64,000 nt of DNA from JAPOXR01 sp965221935 (GCA_965221935.1 CBDCSZ010000046.1:124001-188000), one strand, 5' to 3'. Shown: positions 29,461 through 38,540, numbered from the stretch's first letter. The notes: generated from the sequence alone by a model not told the origin. Translations and numbers: made by a program.

Positions 29461-30039
29461 ATGTGCGACGCGACGCGGATTGCCGACATCATCCAGCCTG
29501 AGGCGGTTCGCATATCGGACGTGCAGTTTCGCAGCAAAGGGGCACTGTTCAGAATCATCGCCTCGGTCGCCGAAGCCGCCTATATCGACACCGCCCGAAG
29601 CTCCGCTGCCAAGGGGAAGATTCATGCGGTCGGCGAGGACGCCCGTTTGGTGACCGCAAAGGAGGTCGCCAACGCCCTGAATGCCCGGTCAAGGCAGTTT
29701 CCCGTCGGGCTCGGCGATGGAATACTGCTTCCGACCGGCCATTTGCCGGAGATGACGTCATTCATCAGCGTTTTCCTCAGGCTAAAGCGCCCGGCGACCG
29801 TCACAACGCCAGACGGCAAACCGGCTGACCTGGCGTTTACGCTTCTCGGGCCGCAGGACGAGGCAAGAACCGACCTGAAGCTGATGGCGTATGTGGCGCG
29901 CCTGCTCAAAACCCCGCTGGTGCAGAAAAAACTCCGTAATGCGGAATCCGCGGCACTGCTGTACACAATTCTCACGGACGTGTTTTTGCCGCCGAGCGGC
30001 ATCGGGGGATTGCCTTCGGCAGCAGATCCGTCCCGTTAG
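29461..30039 (+). CDS. ptsN: PTS IIA-like nitrogen regulatory protein (PtsN/EIIA-Ntr), altered active site
   Basis: A 192-residue EIIA-Ntr homologue; this family takes a phosphate from NPr on a conserved His and regulates potassium and nitrogen responses. The fold segments are present (KGALFRIIASVAEAAY, FPVGLGDGILLPTGHLP, FTLLGPQDEARTDLKLMAYV). The phosphoacceptor motif is normally G-V/I-A-I-P-H; here the reading is GILLPTGHLP, with Thr after Pro and a His two residues later. Either phosphorylation is lost or the site is shifted. It follows hpf after 15 bp, as usual. Confidence 0.8.
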   Translation: MCDATRIADIIQPEAVRISDVQFRSKGALFRIIASVAEAAYIDTARSSAAKGKIHAVGEDARLVTAKEVANALNARSRQFPVGLGDGILLPTGHLPEMTSFISVFLRLKRPATVTTPDGKPADLAFTLLGPQDEARTDLKLMAYVARLLKTPLVQKKLRNAESAALLYTILTDVFLPPSGIGGLPSAADPSR

Positions 30040-30066
30040 TGCGCGCCCTGCGCAGCAGTCTCTGCG

Positions 30067-33000
30067 CTACCTTGACTGCGGCGGATTGCGGGCCAGGAAT
30101 CGCGCGGCGGTGCCCTTTGCGAGCGTTTCGAGAACTCCTGGCATCTCGGTTTCGATACCCTGTTCAACCTGCCGCGCGGCCAGTTTTTCGAATTCGGATT
30201 TGGCCGACCCGCCGGGAAATCTTGCCGCGAGCGCCGCGCGCGCTTCCGGCGGGGTCAGCGACTTCAGCAGCTGCTCGCGCAGCGCGATGTCTTCCGGTGT
30301 TGTTGAAAGCGCCCAAAGTTCCGGCGCGCCGAGAGTCAGATACAGCAGCTGCCGCACTGTTCCCTGCTTGTGGCGCATGATCGCAAACAGCGGCGCTCCG
30401 TTTTCAGTCGGACCCGTCAACTGATGCCGGAGCATGCGAAGCTCCGCCCCGCTCAGCCCGAAACGCTCCGAAAACAGCTGCGCGGCAGATTCGGACGGTG
30501 CGTCAAAAATCAGGATCGTGGAAGCGACATCGAGAATTTCGTGCCCGAAATCGCCCGGCAGCTGCGACGCCAGCGCGATGCGGACATTGTTTTTGCGCCC
30601 TTCGCGGGCATCCTGCAGAATCTGCCTCCTGAATCCCGCCAGACCTCCGGTCCGGTGATACTCATCGATGCACAGAAGTTTCGGGGTTCGGATGCTGCTG
30701 CGGGCATGGCGCCGAAGATGCTCCTCATAGAGGGGCGGACAGGCGCCGTGCCTCACCGCGCTTTCAATTTCTGTTTCGTCGGCCAGCCAGTTTCCGATCA
30801 TGAACTGACGCGCCAGCATGTACATCAATGCAGTCTGGCGAAGCGAGCCCGCGCCGCCATGGGCGCCGGCGACTTCGGCAAGATCCAGCGCCGTGATCCG
30901 CGCCGGCCCGACGATGAACCGGGTTGGTCCGGCCATTATCCGCAGATCGCGGATGGCCTCGGCAATCCGGCGGTGGAACGCTTTCATCACCGGCTCGCCG
31001 CCGTCGCCGGAACGGGCCTGCGCGTACAGCGACATGATATGGTCGGTTTGGCTCGCTGCCACAAGGTCTGCCAGCACCGGCACCGCCCGCGCCTGCGCCC
31101 TTGCGGCAGCGCCGGTCAGCCCCTCGGCGAACAGAGCGTCAGTTACGTTCCACCAGCTTGCGAATTCACCAGGCCGCAGCCCGGCTTCAGCCAATGCGCG
31201 GTCGACTTCCGGATCGTCGCCTGCGATGTACCTGTTCGGACTGCCTTTGTCCGAAAGGTTCGCGTATGCCTGATCGAGAGCCGCGCCGGCCAAACCCGCC
31301 ACCGGGCACCCGCCCTGCAGCTCTCCCGCCCCACACAGCATGCCCAGAAAATTCACCATAAACGATCGCGCGGCGGCCATGGGGCGGCGCATCCCCAGGA
31401 GAGTGTCGAACGGGTTTATTGCGTGTTCCGGTGTCATCCGCAGCTTCATGTGGGCGGCTTCCTGCCGGCGACGGGCCGGCAGCGCATCGCGCAGCAGCTC
31501 GATAAACCCGCGCGACGAGTGCCCAATATCAAGTATCGCGATACGCGGCAGTTCGGCGGCGCCGGATTCAGAAGCGTGCGGCTCAAGCGCGCAGGCGAGA
31601 TTGACAGCGTGCATGGCGACAGATTTTCCCGACCCGGGGGTTCCGGAATAGATTTCAACCCAGCTGTTCTGCCGCGACGAGCCGGGCCGGTACGGCCAGC
31701 GTTTTCCGTCTCCAGTGCGAAACGTCACCGGCCCTTCCCGCCACGGGCTCGCCTGACGCGAAAGGGGCAGCATGGAAAGCGCGGCAGAGAGCGGCGCGGC
31801 GGCCGCCGGCGCCGTGGCGACCGGTCCGAGGCCGGCCGCGGATGACAGCGCCAGGCCAAGCGGGTCGCCAGTCACCCCATCGGCTGACAGGTTGCCCCAC
31901 TGCTCGGCGGCGCGCTTCAAAATTGCCGCGCCGCGCCGCAATTCGCCGGTCTGCCCCGTCCGCGCCCAGGTCGCAAACGAAATGCGCAGCCGCACGACTG
32001 TGTCGCCGGCCCCGTCGATTTCTCTGAGGGCGGCGATCGCGTCACGAATCCGTGTGTTTCTGACCGGCGCGGCGAAGGCGAACAAACGTGCGAACTGTTC
32101 CTTCAGACGCACCGCCTGCAGCCCGCCCGGCTCGATCAGAAATCGGCATCGCCATGCCAGGGGGACCGGTGATTCATTGATGGCAGTCACCAGACTGTCA
32201 AAAGGTGTCAGGATTTCCGGAGCCACCGTGACGTCAAAACCGGCGAACAGCGCGTCCCCGATGCGCACGGTGTTTGAATCGAGGGTTGCCCCGTCTTCGG
32301 TCGCGAGCTGGATATCCATCGCGGGCGGCAGAAGGTTGGAAGGATCGCCTGCGGCCATCTGCGATTCTGTGCTCGGCATCATGCCCAGCGCACACGGAGC
32401 CTGTGCGCGGCTGTCGCGGCGCTGCGGCAGCGCCGGGGTCCATTCCTGTTTCCACGGCGCGGTGAACGGGTAGAGCGATGCTCTGATTTCGCGCAGCGCA
32501 TCGATCACGCTCAACACCTGCGCGGCCCGGCTGCGCGCTCGCAAGTCACGGCACAGCGCATCGGTCAGCGATTCATGACGCGCGATCATACCGTGCATTC
32601 CCGGGTTTTCGGTCCGATGGCTCGATGCCAGCATTTCCGTCGAAACAGTCTGCCGCCGGCCGGCAGAAGTCACGGCATCCGCCGAAGGCCGCGTGTATAT
32701 CGCCGCGAGAAAGCTTTCCCCCGTGAGCTGCTGCGTCAGCCGGCGCTGGCGACCGTCAAGAACGTCAGCCAAATCCAGCGCCAGCTCTCCGGCGCGCCGC
32801 CGGCTGCGGCTGACCGCCTGCTCAATTCTGCGCTGTGCATTCGTCGGATCGCGTGAAAACGAAAACTCGATCGCGTGGCCCGGCCGTGACAGATATGGCG
32901 CCATTGACACACGCAGGGCGTCAGCGACCCCGGCAAGTTCCGACGGGCTCTCATGACGCATCGCGCCTTCGATCCGGATCATGGACGCCAGCGATCCGTC

Positions 33001-33099
33001 CTTGAGTGTCAGTGTCCGGTCATCTTCGACGCTTTCTACGCGGATGCGGTCGATCAGGCATACCGAAGCCGCGTGCCCAAACTCTTCCAAGAGGCTCAA
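30067..33099 (-). CDS. icmB: IcmB/DotO (TraU)-type ATPase of a type IVB secretion/conjugation system
   Basis: A 1010-residue VirB4-like ATPase, the length of Legionella IcmB/DotO and IncI TraU. N-terminal motifs VEDDRTLTLKDGSLASMI and the later INPFDTLLG with FMVNFLGMLCG are characteristic of that group. Walker A is SGTPGSGKSVAM (near residue 487) and Walker B is LLCIDEYHRTGG (near 810). The start is a TTG overlapping the TGA of the upstream gene (TTGA), chosen because the family N-terminus begins there; the open frame extends further upstream to 33339 but that part is a shadow of the neighbour. It energises substrate transfer at the inner membrane. Confidence 0.85.
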   Translation of the reverse strand: MSLLEEFGHAASVCLIDRIRVESVEDDRTLTLKDGSLASMIRIEGAMRHESPSELAGVADALRVSMAPYLSRPGHAIEFSFSRDPTNAQRRIEQAVSRSRRRAGELALDLADVLDGRQRRLTQQLTGESFLAAIYTRPSADAVTSAGRRQTVSTEMLASSHRTENPGMHGMIARHESLTDALCRDLRARSRAAQVLSVIDALREIRASLYPFTAPWKQEWTPALPQRRDSRAQAPCALGMMPSTESQMAAGDPSNLLPPAMDIQLATEDGATLDSNTVRIGDALFAGFDVTVAPEILTPFDSLVTAINESPVPLAWRCRFLIEPGGLQAVRLKEQFARLFAFAAPVRNTRIRDAIAALREIDGAGDTVVRLRISFATWARTGQTGELRRGAAILKRAAEQWGNLSADGVTGDPLGLALSSAAGLGPVATAPAAAAPLSAALSMLPLSRQASPWREGPVTFRTGDGKRWPYRPGSSRQNSWVEIYSGTPGSGKSVAMHAVNLACALEPHASESGAAELPRIAILDIGHSSRGFIELLRDALPARRRQEAAHMKLRMTPEHAINPFDTLLGMRRPMAAARSFMVNFLGMLCGAGELQGGCPVAGLAGAALDQAYANLSDKGSPNRYIAGDDPEVDRALAEAGLRPGEFASWWNVTDALFAEGLTGAAARAQARAVPVLADLVAASQTDHIMSLYAQARSGDGGEPVMKAFHRRIAEAIRDLRIMAGPTRFIVGPARITALDLAEVAGAHGGAGSLRQTALMYMLARQFMIGNWLADETEIESAVRHGACPPLYEEHLRRHARSSIRTPKLLCIDEYHRTGGLAGFRRQILQDAREGRKNNVRIALASQLPGDFGHEILDVASTILIFDAPSESAAQLFSERFGLSGAELRMLRHQLTGPTENGAPLFAIMRHKQGTVRQLLYLTLGAPELWALSTTPEDIALREQLLKSLTPPEARAALAARFPGGSAKSEFEKLAARQVEQGIETEMPGVLETLAKGTAARFLARNPPQSR

Positions 33100-34559
33100 G
33101 CCTGCAGTCTCGCGAGAGCCGCCTGCAGATCGCTGCTGTTGAATCCGGTTCGGGAGGACTTGTCGTCGGCGACCGCGTCCAGCTTGCGGATCAGCCCGCA
33201 CAGCCCGAGCTGCGAGCCGACGGCAAATGTCCGGTCCGCTTTCTCTCCGCCGAACTCTCCGGCATCGCTCAGCAGATTCACGCCCGCCCTTTTCAGTCGG
33301 GCGGCCGCGCCGGCGGGAAGGAACAGCCCTTCTCTCCACAGCGCCGCGGCCACCGCGGCAGCCTGTTCAGCGTCGCCCTGCACGTGGACAGTGATGGATC
33401 CGGCGACGGCGGCTGTGACCTGGCCGCCCGCAGCCTCCGCCGCCTCGATCGGTCCGATTGCCGCGACCCTGTCATGCATTGCGACCCAAACCTTTTCCAT
33501 CGGCACCGGAGCATTGCGTTGCCTGATGCCTCCGCACACAGCCCTGATCAGGTTCTCCGCAGCCAGGCCTGCGGACCAGGAGTTCCGCGCCGCCCCGGTT
33601 CCGCCGCAGGCGCCGGCCAGCCCTTTCGCGCAGGCGCCAAGAGCCGTCTCGGCCGCCTTGCGCCACTTGGGGCCACAAAGCGCCTCATCCAGAAAAATCT
33701 CGCCGCAGCGGCGGAGAGCCTTTGCCTCGCTGAGCGTAAACCAGTTCCGCGGCAGGCCCGGCTCCATTCCTCTGAGCCAGCTGCGCATCCAGAATGGACC
33801 GCCCAGCCCAAATGGCTGGTATTCGCCGGACAGGATGACCGAACGGCCAATCCCCTCGAACTGTTGTTCCAGCTCGTCCGTCAGCCGCGCCTTGGGCTGC
33901 TGAATTGAAATCCTGTTCCAAGAATAGCCGCCGGGCATCGGCTGGGACGCGAGCCAGCGAAGATACGAAAAGCGCGGCCTGTGGGCGGTCAGAATCCAGC
34001 AGTCTGCCGCCGGCTTGTGCTCCCAGCTTCCGATCCCGAATCGCAAGAGCGTGCGGGAAGGCTGTGCAAGGTACAGGTCCCTCGTTCTGCTGCGAATCAA
34101 TTGCGGTCGAATGAAATCGGAAAGACCGGTGGCCAGACTGGCGCGGCCAAATGTCCTCCTGTCGCCGATTCGCTGTCCTGAGCTCTTCCAAAATTCGGTC
34201 CGGGTCACCGCGTGGACCGAAAGGCGGATAATGCGCTCAGCCATTTCCGCCAGCGCCAGCGCCTGCTCTGCGGTGCAGCTCTCCGCCAGACCGAATTCGT
34301 CCTTGAATCGATTCCAAGGCGCTCCGATCCACCCGTCGGAACAGATGATTCGGTTGACGTGCTTATCGCCGATCAGCCGGACATCGGAATACGGAAGGTC
34401 TGTGAGCCAGAAACCGTCCGGCAGCGCGGCGGCCGCGGCGGTCTTCACCGCCCCGGATTTGGTCGCCGAGATGCGCAAGCCGCCGGCGCAGCCCAGCGAG
34501 ACCCCGGGATTGGTCGGCAAGCGACGCGTCGGGCATTTGTTCAGAAGCTGCCGGGCCAC
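33096..34559 (-). CDS. Unknown 487-residue protein between icmJ and icmB
   Basis: No domain recognised. No signal peptide or membrane segment stands out, so a cytoplasmic protein is likely. Trp- and Arg-rich stretches (SWEHKPAADCWILTAHRPR, GGPFWMRSWLRGMEPGLP) alternate with Ala-rich helical parts. It overlaps the icmJ end by 19 bp and the icmB start by 4 bp, so all three are tightly coupled. In Legionella and IncI plasmids the icmJ and icmB homologues are direct neighbours as I recall. This gene is therefore an extra component of this type IVB module, perhaps a coupling or substrate factor (guess). Confidence 0.7.
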   Translation of the reverse strand: MARQLLNKCPTRRLPTNPGVSLGCAGGLRISATKSGAVKTAAAAALPDGFWLTDLPYSDVRLIGDKHVNRIICSDGWIGAPWNRFKDEFGLAESCTAEQALALAEMAERIIRLSVHAVTRTEFWKSSGQRIGDRRTFGRASLATGLSDFIRPQLIRSRTRDLYLAQPSRTLLRFGIGSWEHKPAADCWILTAHRPRFSYLRWLASQPMPGGYSWNRISIQQPKARLTDELEQQFEGIGRSVILSGEYQPFGLGGPFWMRSWLRGMEPGLPRNWFTLSEAKALRRCGEIFLDEALCGPKWRKAAETALGACAKGLAGACGGTGAARNSWSAGLAAENLIRAVCGGIRQRNAPVPMEKVWVAMHDRVAAIGPIEAAEAAGGQVTAAVAGSITVHVQGDAEQAAAVAAALWREGLFLPAGAAARLKRAGVNLLSDAGEFGGEKADRTFAVGSQLGLCGLIRKLDAVADDKSSRTGFNSSDLQAALARLQA

Positions 34560-35311
34560 CGCTCTGACCGCAGAATTTCCATTGGGTCGTGATTGCCGCA
34601 GATTTCCCGCAGAAGTTCGACCGACGCCTCGCTGCGCCAGTATTCGCTGACAAGTTTACCCGAGATGTCGTGGAAATCGCCGTCGCGCCAGCGGCTGAAA
34701 GCGGCGCACGCCCTTTCTGGCTTGTCGTCGGATCGATTTGACGCTGTCGGCCAAAACCGGACATAGCCGTCAAGCCGGTCTACGGTCTCCACATACGCAT
34801 CCTCACCCGCAAGCCGTTTGAGGGCCAGCAGCGCCTCAAAGAGTCCCCCCGCATGAGCGGTTCCCAGGATGTCGCCGAGAACGCATTCGCGGCGTTTCGC
34901 ATCGCTGGCGATGACATGAGCGGCGGCGGCAAGATCGTGATCGGGCGGGCTGCCGTCAGTTCCCCCGGAAGCAAGCAGCACAAACCACGCGATTCGCGTC
35001 ACTGCAATCTGATCCAGCGCCGGCGCCCGGATAATGCGCAGCCGGCCCCGGTTGGCGGCCCAGACAGCGTGTCGCAGATTGTGGCAGAACTGGCAGATCG
35101 TTCGCATCTGCCCTTCCCCGCAAGGCGCATGGCCGGTCAGGTGATCAACCTCCATGAAGCCGGGAAGCCGGATGCCGCACCGGTGGCACGTCCAGCTGTC
35201 ACGAATCAGGCATGCCGCCACCGCCTTTCGGGAGGCGCCGGCCACCACGGCGTGAAAGCGGGCGCCGAGAACCGAGGTTTCCAGCGGCGTCCGCATGATT
35301 TCGCTCAGCAT
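34541..35311 (-). CDS. icmJ: IcmJ/DotN (TraT)-like zinc protein
   Basis: A 256-residue protein with a treble-clef/HNH-like zinc site: CHRCGIRLPGFMEVDHLTGH followed by CQFCHNLRHAVWA. After it comes GRLRIIRAPALDQIAVTRIA, which mirrors the Legionella IcmJ layout of a two-CxxC zinc site and then a Pro-Glu/Ala-Leu segment. DotN/IcmJ binds the type IV coupling complex and has an HNH-like fold without known nuclease activity. The position between icmD and icmB supports the call. It is somewhat longer than the Legionella protein (about 208). Confidence 0.72.
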   Translation of the reverse strand: MLSEIMRTPLETSVLGARFHAVVAGASRKAVAACLIRDSWTCHRCGIRLPGFMEVDHLTGHAPCGEGQMRTICQFCHNLRHAVWAANRGRLRIIRAPALDQIAVTRIAWFVLLASGGTDGSPPDHDLAAAAHVIASDAKRRECVLGDILGTAHAGGLFEALLALKRLAGEDAYVETVDRLDGYVRFWPTASNRSDDKPERACAAFSRWRDGDFHDISGKLVSEYWRSEASVELLREICGNHDPMEILRSERWPGSF

Positions 35312-35324
35312 CGCTGCTGGGCGG

Positions 35325-35684
35325 TCAGTTTATGCTGCGCAGCGAACCATCCACAGAAACATTGGTGGAGCCGCTGCCGAAGAGCGAACCGATGCCAACG
35401 CCGAGGGTGGTGGGAATTGCCACCAGCGCGGCCCCGACAAACACCAGCGTGAACGCCGTGGACAGGCGCGCCGATGGATCGTTTGGGTTTTGCGAATGCT
35501 GGCGGAATTTCATCAGCCCGACAATGCCGATGCAGATTCCAAGAAGAAACGCAGCGGCGCCGATAAGGTCGGCAATGTCGCCGGCCTGCGTCTGCAGACT
35601 TGATGCCATGTCGCCAATGTCGGCGACTTGAGCCCTCGCGGCGGCGGCGATGAGAATGAGAGAAACCGCCAATATCAGCTGCAT
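35325..35684 (-). CDS. icmD: IcmD/DotP (TraR/Q)-like small membrane protein
   Basis: A 119-residue protein with a signal peptide (LILAVSLILIAAAARA) and two membrane segments, around FLLGICIGIVGLM and FTLVFVGAALVAIPTTLGVG. The join KFRQHSQNPNDPSARLSTAF closely resembles the IcmD/DotP signature (K-F-K-Q-H with N-P downstream). It is an inner-membrane part of type IVB systems. It is the first gene of the minus-strand module, 13 bp upstream of icmJ. Confidence 0.75.
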   Translation of the reverse strand: MQLILAVSLILIAAAARAQVADIGDMASSLQTQAGDIADLIGAAAFLLGICIGIVGLMKFRQHSQNPNDPSARLSTAFTLVFVGAALVAIPTTLGVGIGSLFGSGSTNVSVDGSLRSIN

Positions 35685-35958
35685 TGCTGTGGCTCCTTTC
35701 GTGAAAGAGACTGGATTGGCCGTTTGGCCGTGACGGCATCCATTCGCTTCACAGCGCGAGATTTTTTCACATTTGCCGCCAGCCGGTGATGCAATCGTGT
35801 GGAAAGTCGTGCCAGCGGTCCGGCCTGCTGAAAGCCGTAGCCCATTGGGCGCATGCGGGAGTTGCCGCCGCTGGCCGCCCGCGCAAATCGAGTTTTCGTA
35901 TTGTATTTTCTTTTTGTTCGTTTTATGTTTTATTTGGCATATCTCTTAATTCTGCCGC
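35685..35958. other. AT-richer divergent promoter region
   Basis: The 274 bp between the minus-strand type IVB genes and the plus-strand regulator contains an AT-rich run near 35897-35950, a plausible site for divergent promoters. No specific operator was identified. Confidence 0.4.
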
Positions 35959-36345
35959 ATGGGAGAGCACATGCAGACTTTCTGTGAGATTGACCGAGGC
36001 TTCTCTGGCCGTGGACCGGCAAGGGCCCTCAACGGCGTGGAGTGGACTGACGACGAGGTTCGTTCGCTGATCGAGTGCTGGAAACGCAAAGTGCCGTTTT
36101 CAAAGATTGCCCGCAAGATCGGACGCTCGCGTAAATCTGTCATCATCAAGGCTTGCCGGCTCGGCCTGACAACGCGGCCGTACTGGAACGACGAATATCT
36201 GGCAAATGCGCGCCGCCGCGGGCGGGCCCGTCATTGTCTGAGCTGTCGCAACATGTTCTTTTCGGAGGGGCCAGGCAACCGGATTTGCCTGCAGTGCAAG
36301 GAGCGCGAGGCCTGGCAGTCCGGCGGCGATTTCGTCGAACCCTGA
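35959..36345 (+). CDS. GcrA-like HTH regulator with C-terminal zinc finger
   Basis: A 128-residue protein. The N-terminal helix-turn-helix has GVEWTDDEVRSLIECWK followed by KIARKIGRSRKSVIIKACRL and LGL, as in GcrA/Myb-like DNA-binding proteins of alphaproteobacteria. The C-terminus has a C-x2-C finger pair, CLSCRNMFFSE and ICLQCKE. It probably controls transcription of the island or of its primase, which starts 15 bp downstream. The canonical cell-cycle GcrA is larger, so this is an island-borne relative. An in-frame Met at 35971 is an alternative start. Confidence 0.68.
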   Translation: MGEHMQTFCEIDRGFSGRGPARALNGVEWTDDEVRSLIECWKRKVPFSKIARKIGRSRKSVIIKACRLGLTTRPYWNDEYLANARRRGRARHCLSCRNMFFSEGPGNRICLQCKEREAWQSGGDFVEP

Positions 36346-36360
36346 GGTTGATCCAGGATC

Positions 36361-37632
36361 GTGGCAGCGCAAGACAGAGAATATCCTGCGGTCTGGATTG
36401 CCGAACTCAAGGCTTCGCTGTCGCTGCGGGAGACGATCGAGCGGCTCGCCAGGGTCAGGTTTGAAGAGGGCGGCGGCCGGGTCAAAGCGTGCTGCCCGTT
36501 CCACCGGGAGCGCACCGCATCGTTTTTCGTGGATGACGCCGCGGGACGGTATCGCTGTTTCGGGGCGGGCTGCGGCAAGAGCGGTGACGTCATCCAATTC
36601 ATCGCTGACTGGCAGTCTGTCGGATTCCGCGAAGCGGTGAAATTTGCGAACGAGTTTGCCCGGCTGCCAGCGCCGCAATCGGGATGCCGGCCGACGGCAA
36701 TGGCTGGGGGTTCGGAGCGGGAAGCATGGCGGCGGCTTGCCCGGGCGCCGCGTTTGCGCCGCCCGCGGATTGCGCCTGCGCCGCTGCCGGGCATTCCTGA
36801 AGATGTTGCGCTGCCCCGTCCGAACGACACTGTTTTTGTGCGCGACCGGCAGGGAAACCGAGTGCTTCGTGTGACCCCTTCACATGTCCATGCTTATCGC
36901 CGGGCCGATGGAAACCCGATTTGCCTCGTGCTGCGTTCGCCGAACGCAGCCGGGGGCAAGTTCTTTTTGCAGACCCGTTGGCGGCAAGGGAATCCTGACA
37001 GTTGGGAATTGCTGCGCTTTGACCGCGGGTCGGCGAGACCGGTTTACGGGATAGAGGATATGCACGCGTGGTCGAACGGCAATGCGACCCGCCTGCTTGT
37101 GGTCGAAGGCGAAACAACGCGCGATGCCGCCGCCGGCCTCCTGCCGGCCGGCTCTTCCGGATGGCTGGCGCTGACCGCAATGGGCGGCGCAAACGCTGTC
37201 GGCCTGGCAGACTGGAATCCGCTTATTGCCGAACTCGGCCGGCGGGCGCGGCGGTCCGAAACCCGGTTTGCCGTTGTTGTCTGGCCCGATGCCGATCCGC
37301 CCGTCACTGACCGCAGGGGCAACAAAATCGACCGGCAGCAAAAGTTTGCGGAGAGCGTCAGGTCTTCGCTGGTCGCCGCTGCCGCGCCCGACCGGGCACT
37401 GGCCGGCAAACTGGAATTCCGGCGTGTCCTGCCGCCGGAATCGGCCGCCCCGGGATGGGATGTCGCCGATGCGGCAAAGGAGGGCTGGACCTCCGACAGG
37501 CTGCTGGCGCACATCGATGAACGCGCAGTCGCCATTTCCGGCGGCCTGCAGCCGCCTCGGCCCAATGGCGGGCGCCCGCAAGCCGGACGGTCGTTGGTCA
37601 GCGACCTCGCTGAACTCTCGCCGGCGGCGTAG
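36361..37632 (+). CDS. CHC2 zinc-finger/Toprim primase-like protein
   Basis: A 423-residue primase relative. The N-terminal CHC2 zinc finger reads CCPFHRERTASFFVDD then YRCFGAGCGKSGDVIQF. A Toprim-like part follows near residue 240 (RLLVVEGETTRDAAAG, then VVVWPDADPPVTD). The helicase-binding part of DnaG is missing. Such short primases are typical of conjugative elements, where they prime incoming single strands. The start is GTG. The last 77 codons lie in a direct repeat also found at 48937. Confidence 0.8.
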   Translation: MAAQDREYPAVWIAELKASLSLRETIERLARVRFEEGGGRVKACCPFHRERTASFFVDDAAGRYRCFGAGCGKSGDVIQFIADWQSVGFREAVKFANEFARLPAPQSGCRPTAMAGGSEREAWRRLARAPRLRRPRIAPAPLPGIPEDVALPRPNDTVFVRDRQGNRVLRVTPSHVHAYRRADGNPICLVLRSPNAAGGKFFLQTRWRQGNPDSWELLRFDRGSARPVYGIEDMHAWSNGNATRLLVVEGETTRDAAAGLLPAGSSGWLALTAMGGANAVGLADWNPLIAELGRRARRSETRFAVVVWPDADPPVTDRRGNKIDRQQKFAESVRSSLVAAAAPDRALAGKLEFRRVLPPESAAPGWDVADAAKEGWTSDRLLAHIDERAVAISGGLQPPRPNGGRPQAGRSLVSDLAELSPAA

Positions 37633-37794
37633 CCTGTCAACGGCCCCTCGCGCCGCACTGAAAGTGACAAATCAGGACCCGTCGCGCCCGTTGTGTCACA
37701 CTGCGGCGGCACTTCAACCACATCCATGCCGAAAAGGTTGATGCCAGCGATTTCCCGCAGGATGGTGGCTGTCTGCGCCGATGTCAGCCCGCCC
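37402..37794. repeat. Left copy of a ~0.4-kb direct duplication (primase 3' end + agmatinase 3' end)
   Basis: This 393-bp segment matches 48937-49355 at roughly 90% identity by eye. The left copy holds the true end of the primase and only the last part of an agmatinase gene. It lacks 27 bp present in the right copy, lost between two GTCGCG repeats. Homology stops sharply at GCCCGCCC (37794), where IS-type sequence begins. Confidence 0.9.
37637..37794 (-). pseudogene. Agmatinase 3'-end fragment
   Basis: The minus strand encodes the C-terminal end of the speB product seen at 49172-50128 (MDVVEVPPQCDTTGAT), cut at 37794 and with a 27-bp internal deletion. It is a truncated duplicate and non-functional. 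Confidence 0.85.
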
Positions 37795-37833
37795 TAGTGC
37801 CACCGTGTCATGATAAATCGGCACGGCAACGGG

Positions 37834-38540
37834 TCATTCCTCCTGCTGCAGCGCATGCCTCTGGCCGACCCGGAACCCGATCCGGTGGCCGAGCGCGGTG
37901 CTTGAGAGCCGGGTCTGTCCGTGCCACATGATCTGGTTTCCGGGCTCCGGATCGTGCTTTCGGCCGCGGTATCCGCCGAGATGCGCGACCAGGCGCACGG
38001 CGCCGCCGAGCCGGTCCGGCGCCGTCAGGCCGTGTTCCTGCGCGTAGTCGCGCAGGAAACCGAGTTCGTTGTCGGTGAACATCAGCTGCGGCTCGCAGTC
38101 CGGAACCTGGCGCCCGAGCAGCGTCATGACCATGATGCGCCAGGCGATCACCGCGTTGATCGCGATCGCCCGCTGCAGCCGGTCGGCGGTGCGGAACAGC
38201 AGGAACTCGACGCGGCAGCCGGATTTCAGGACCCGGAAGTAATCTTCTATCCGCCATCTTTGAAGGTAGAAGCCGACGGTTTCGGCCGCCTCCTCCGCGC
38301 TCCCGACCCTGAGCGTGGTCAGCAGAAACCACTGCACGGGGTCCTCGCCCTCGGGCGGCGCGCGGTCTCCCGGACATGCACCGCGGACACCGTGACCGGG
38401 CCGGCGCCTTTCAGCGCGGCCGTGGCGACGCCGACATGGGGGACGATGCGCTGGCGGACCTTCTTGCCCTCGCGGAAGGACTCGACGATCCGGACTGATT
38501 TCCTCGGGGAGTTCGGGGTTGTCTTGACCCGGATGAACAT
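37834..38540 (-). pseudogene. Chimeric transposase remnant: IS1634-type N-terminus, IS4-type C-terminus
   Basis: At 38540 the minus strand starts MFIRVKTTPNSPRKSVRIVE followed by KVRQRIVPHVGVA, an N-terminus shared by IS1634-type transposases. The reading then passes directly to DPVQWFLLTTLRV and YLQRWRIEDYFRVLKSGCRV, the Y-R-E-K signature of IS4-type enzymes, and ends HDPEPGNQIMWHGQTRL. A frameshift lies near 38370. The middle of both proteins is missing, so the chimera arose by deletion between two ISs. Confidence 0.72.
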
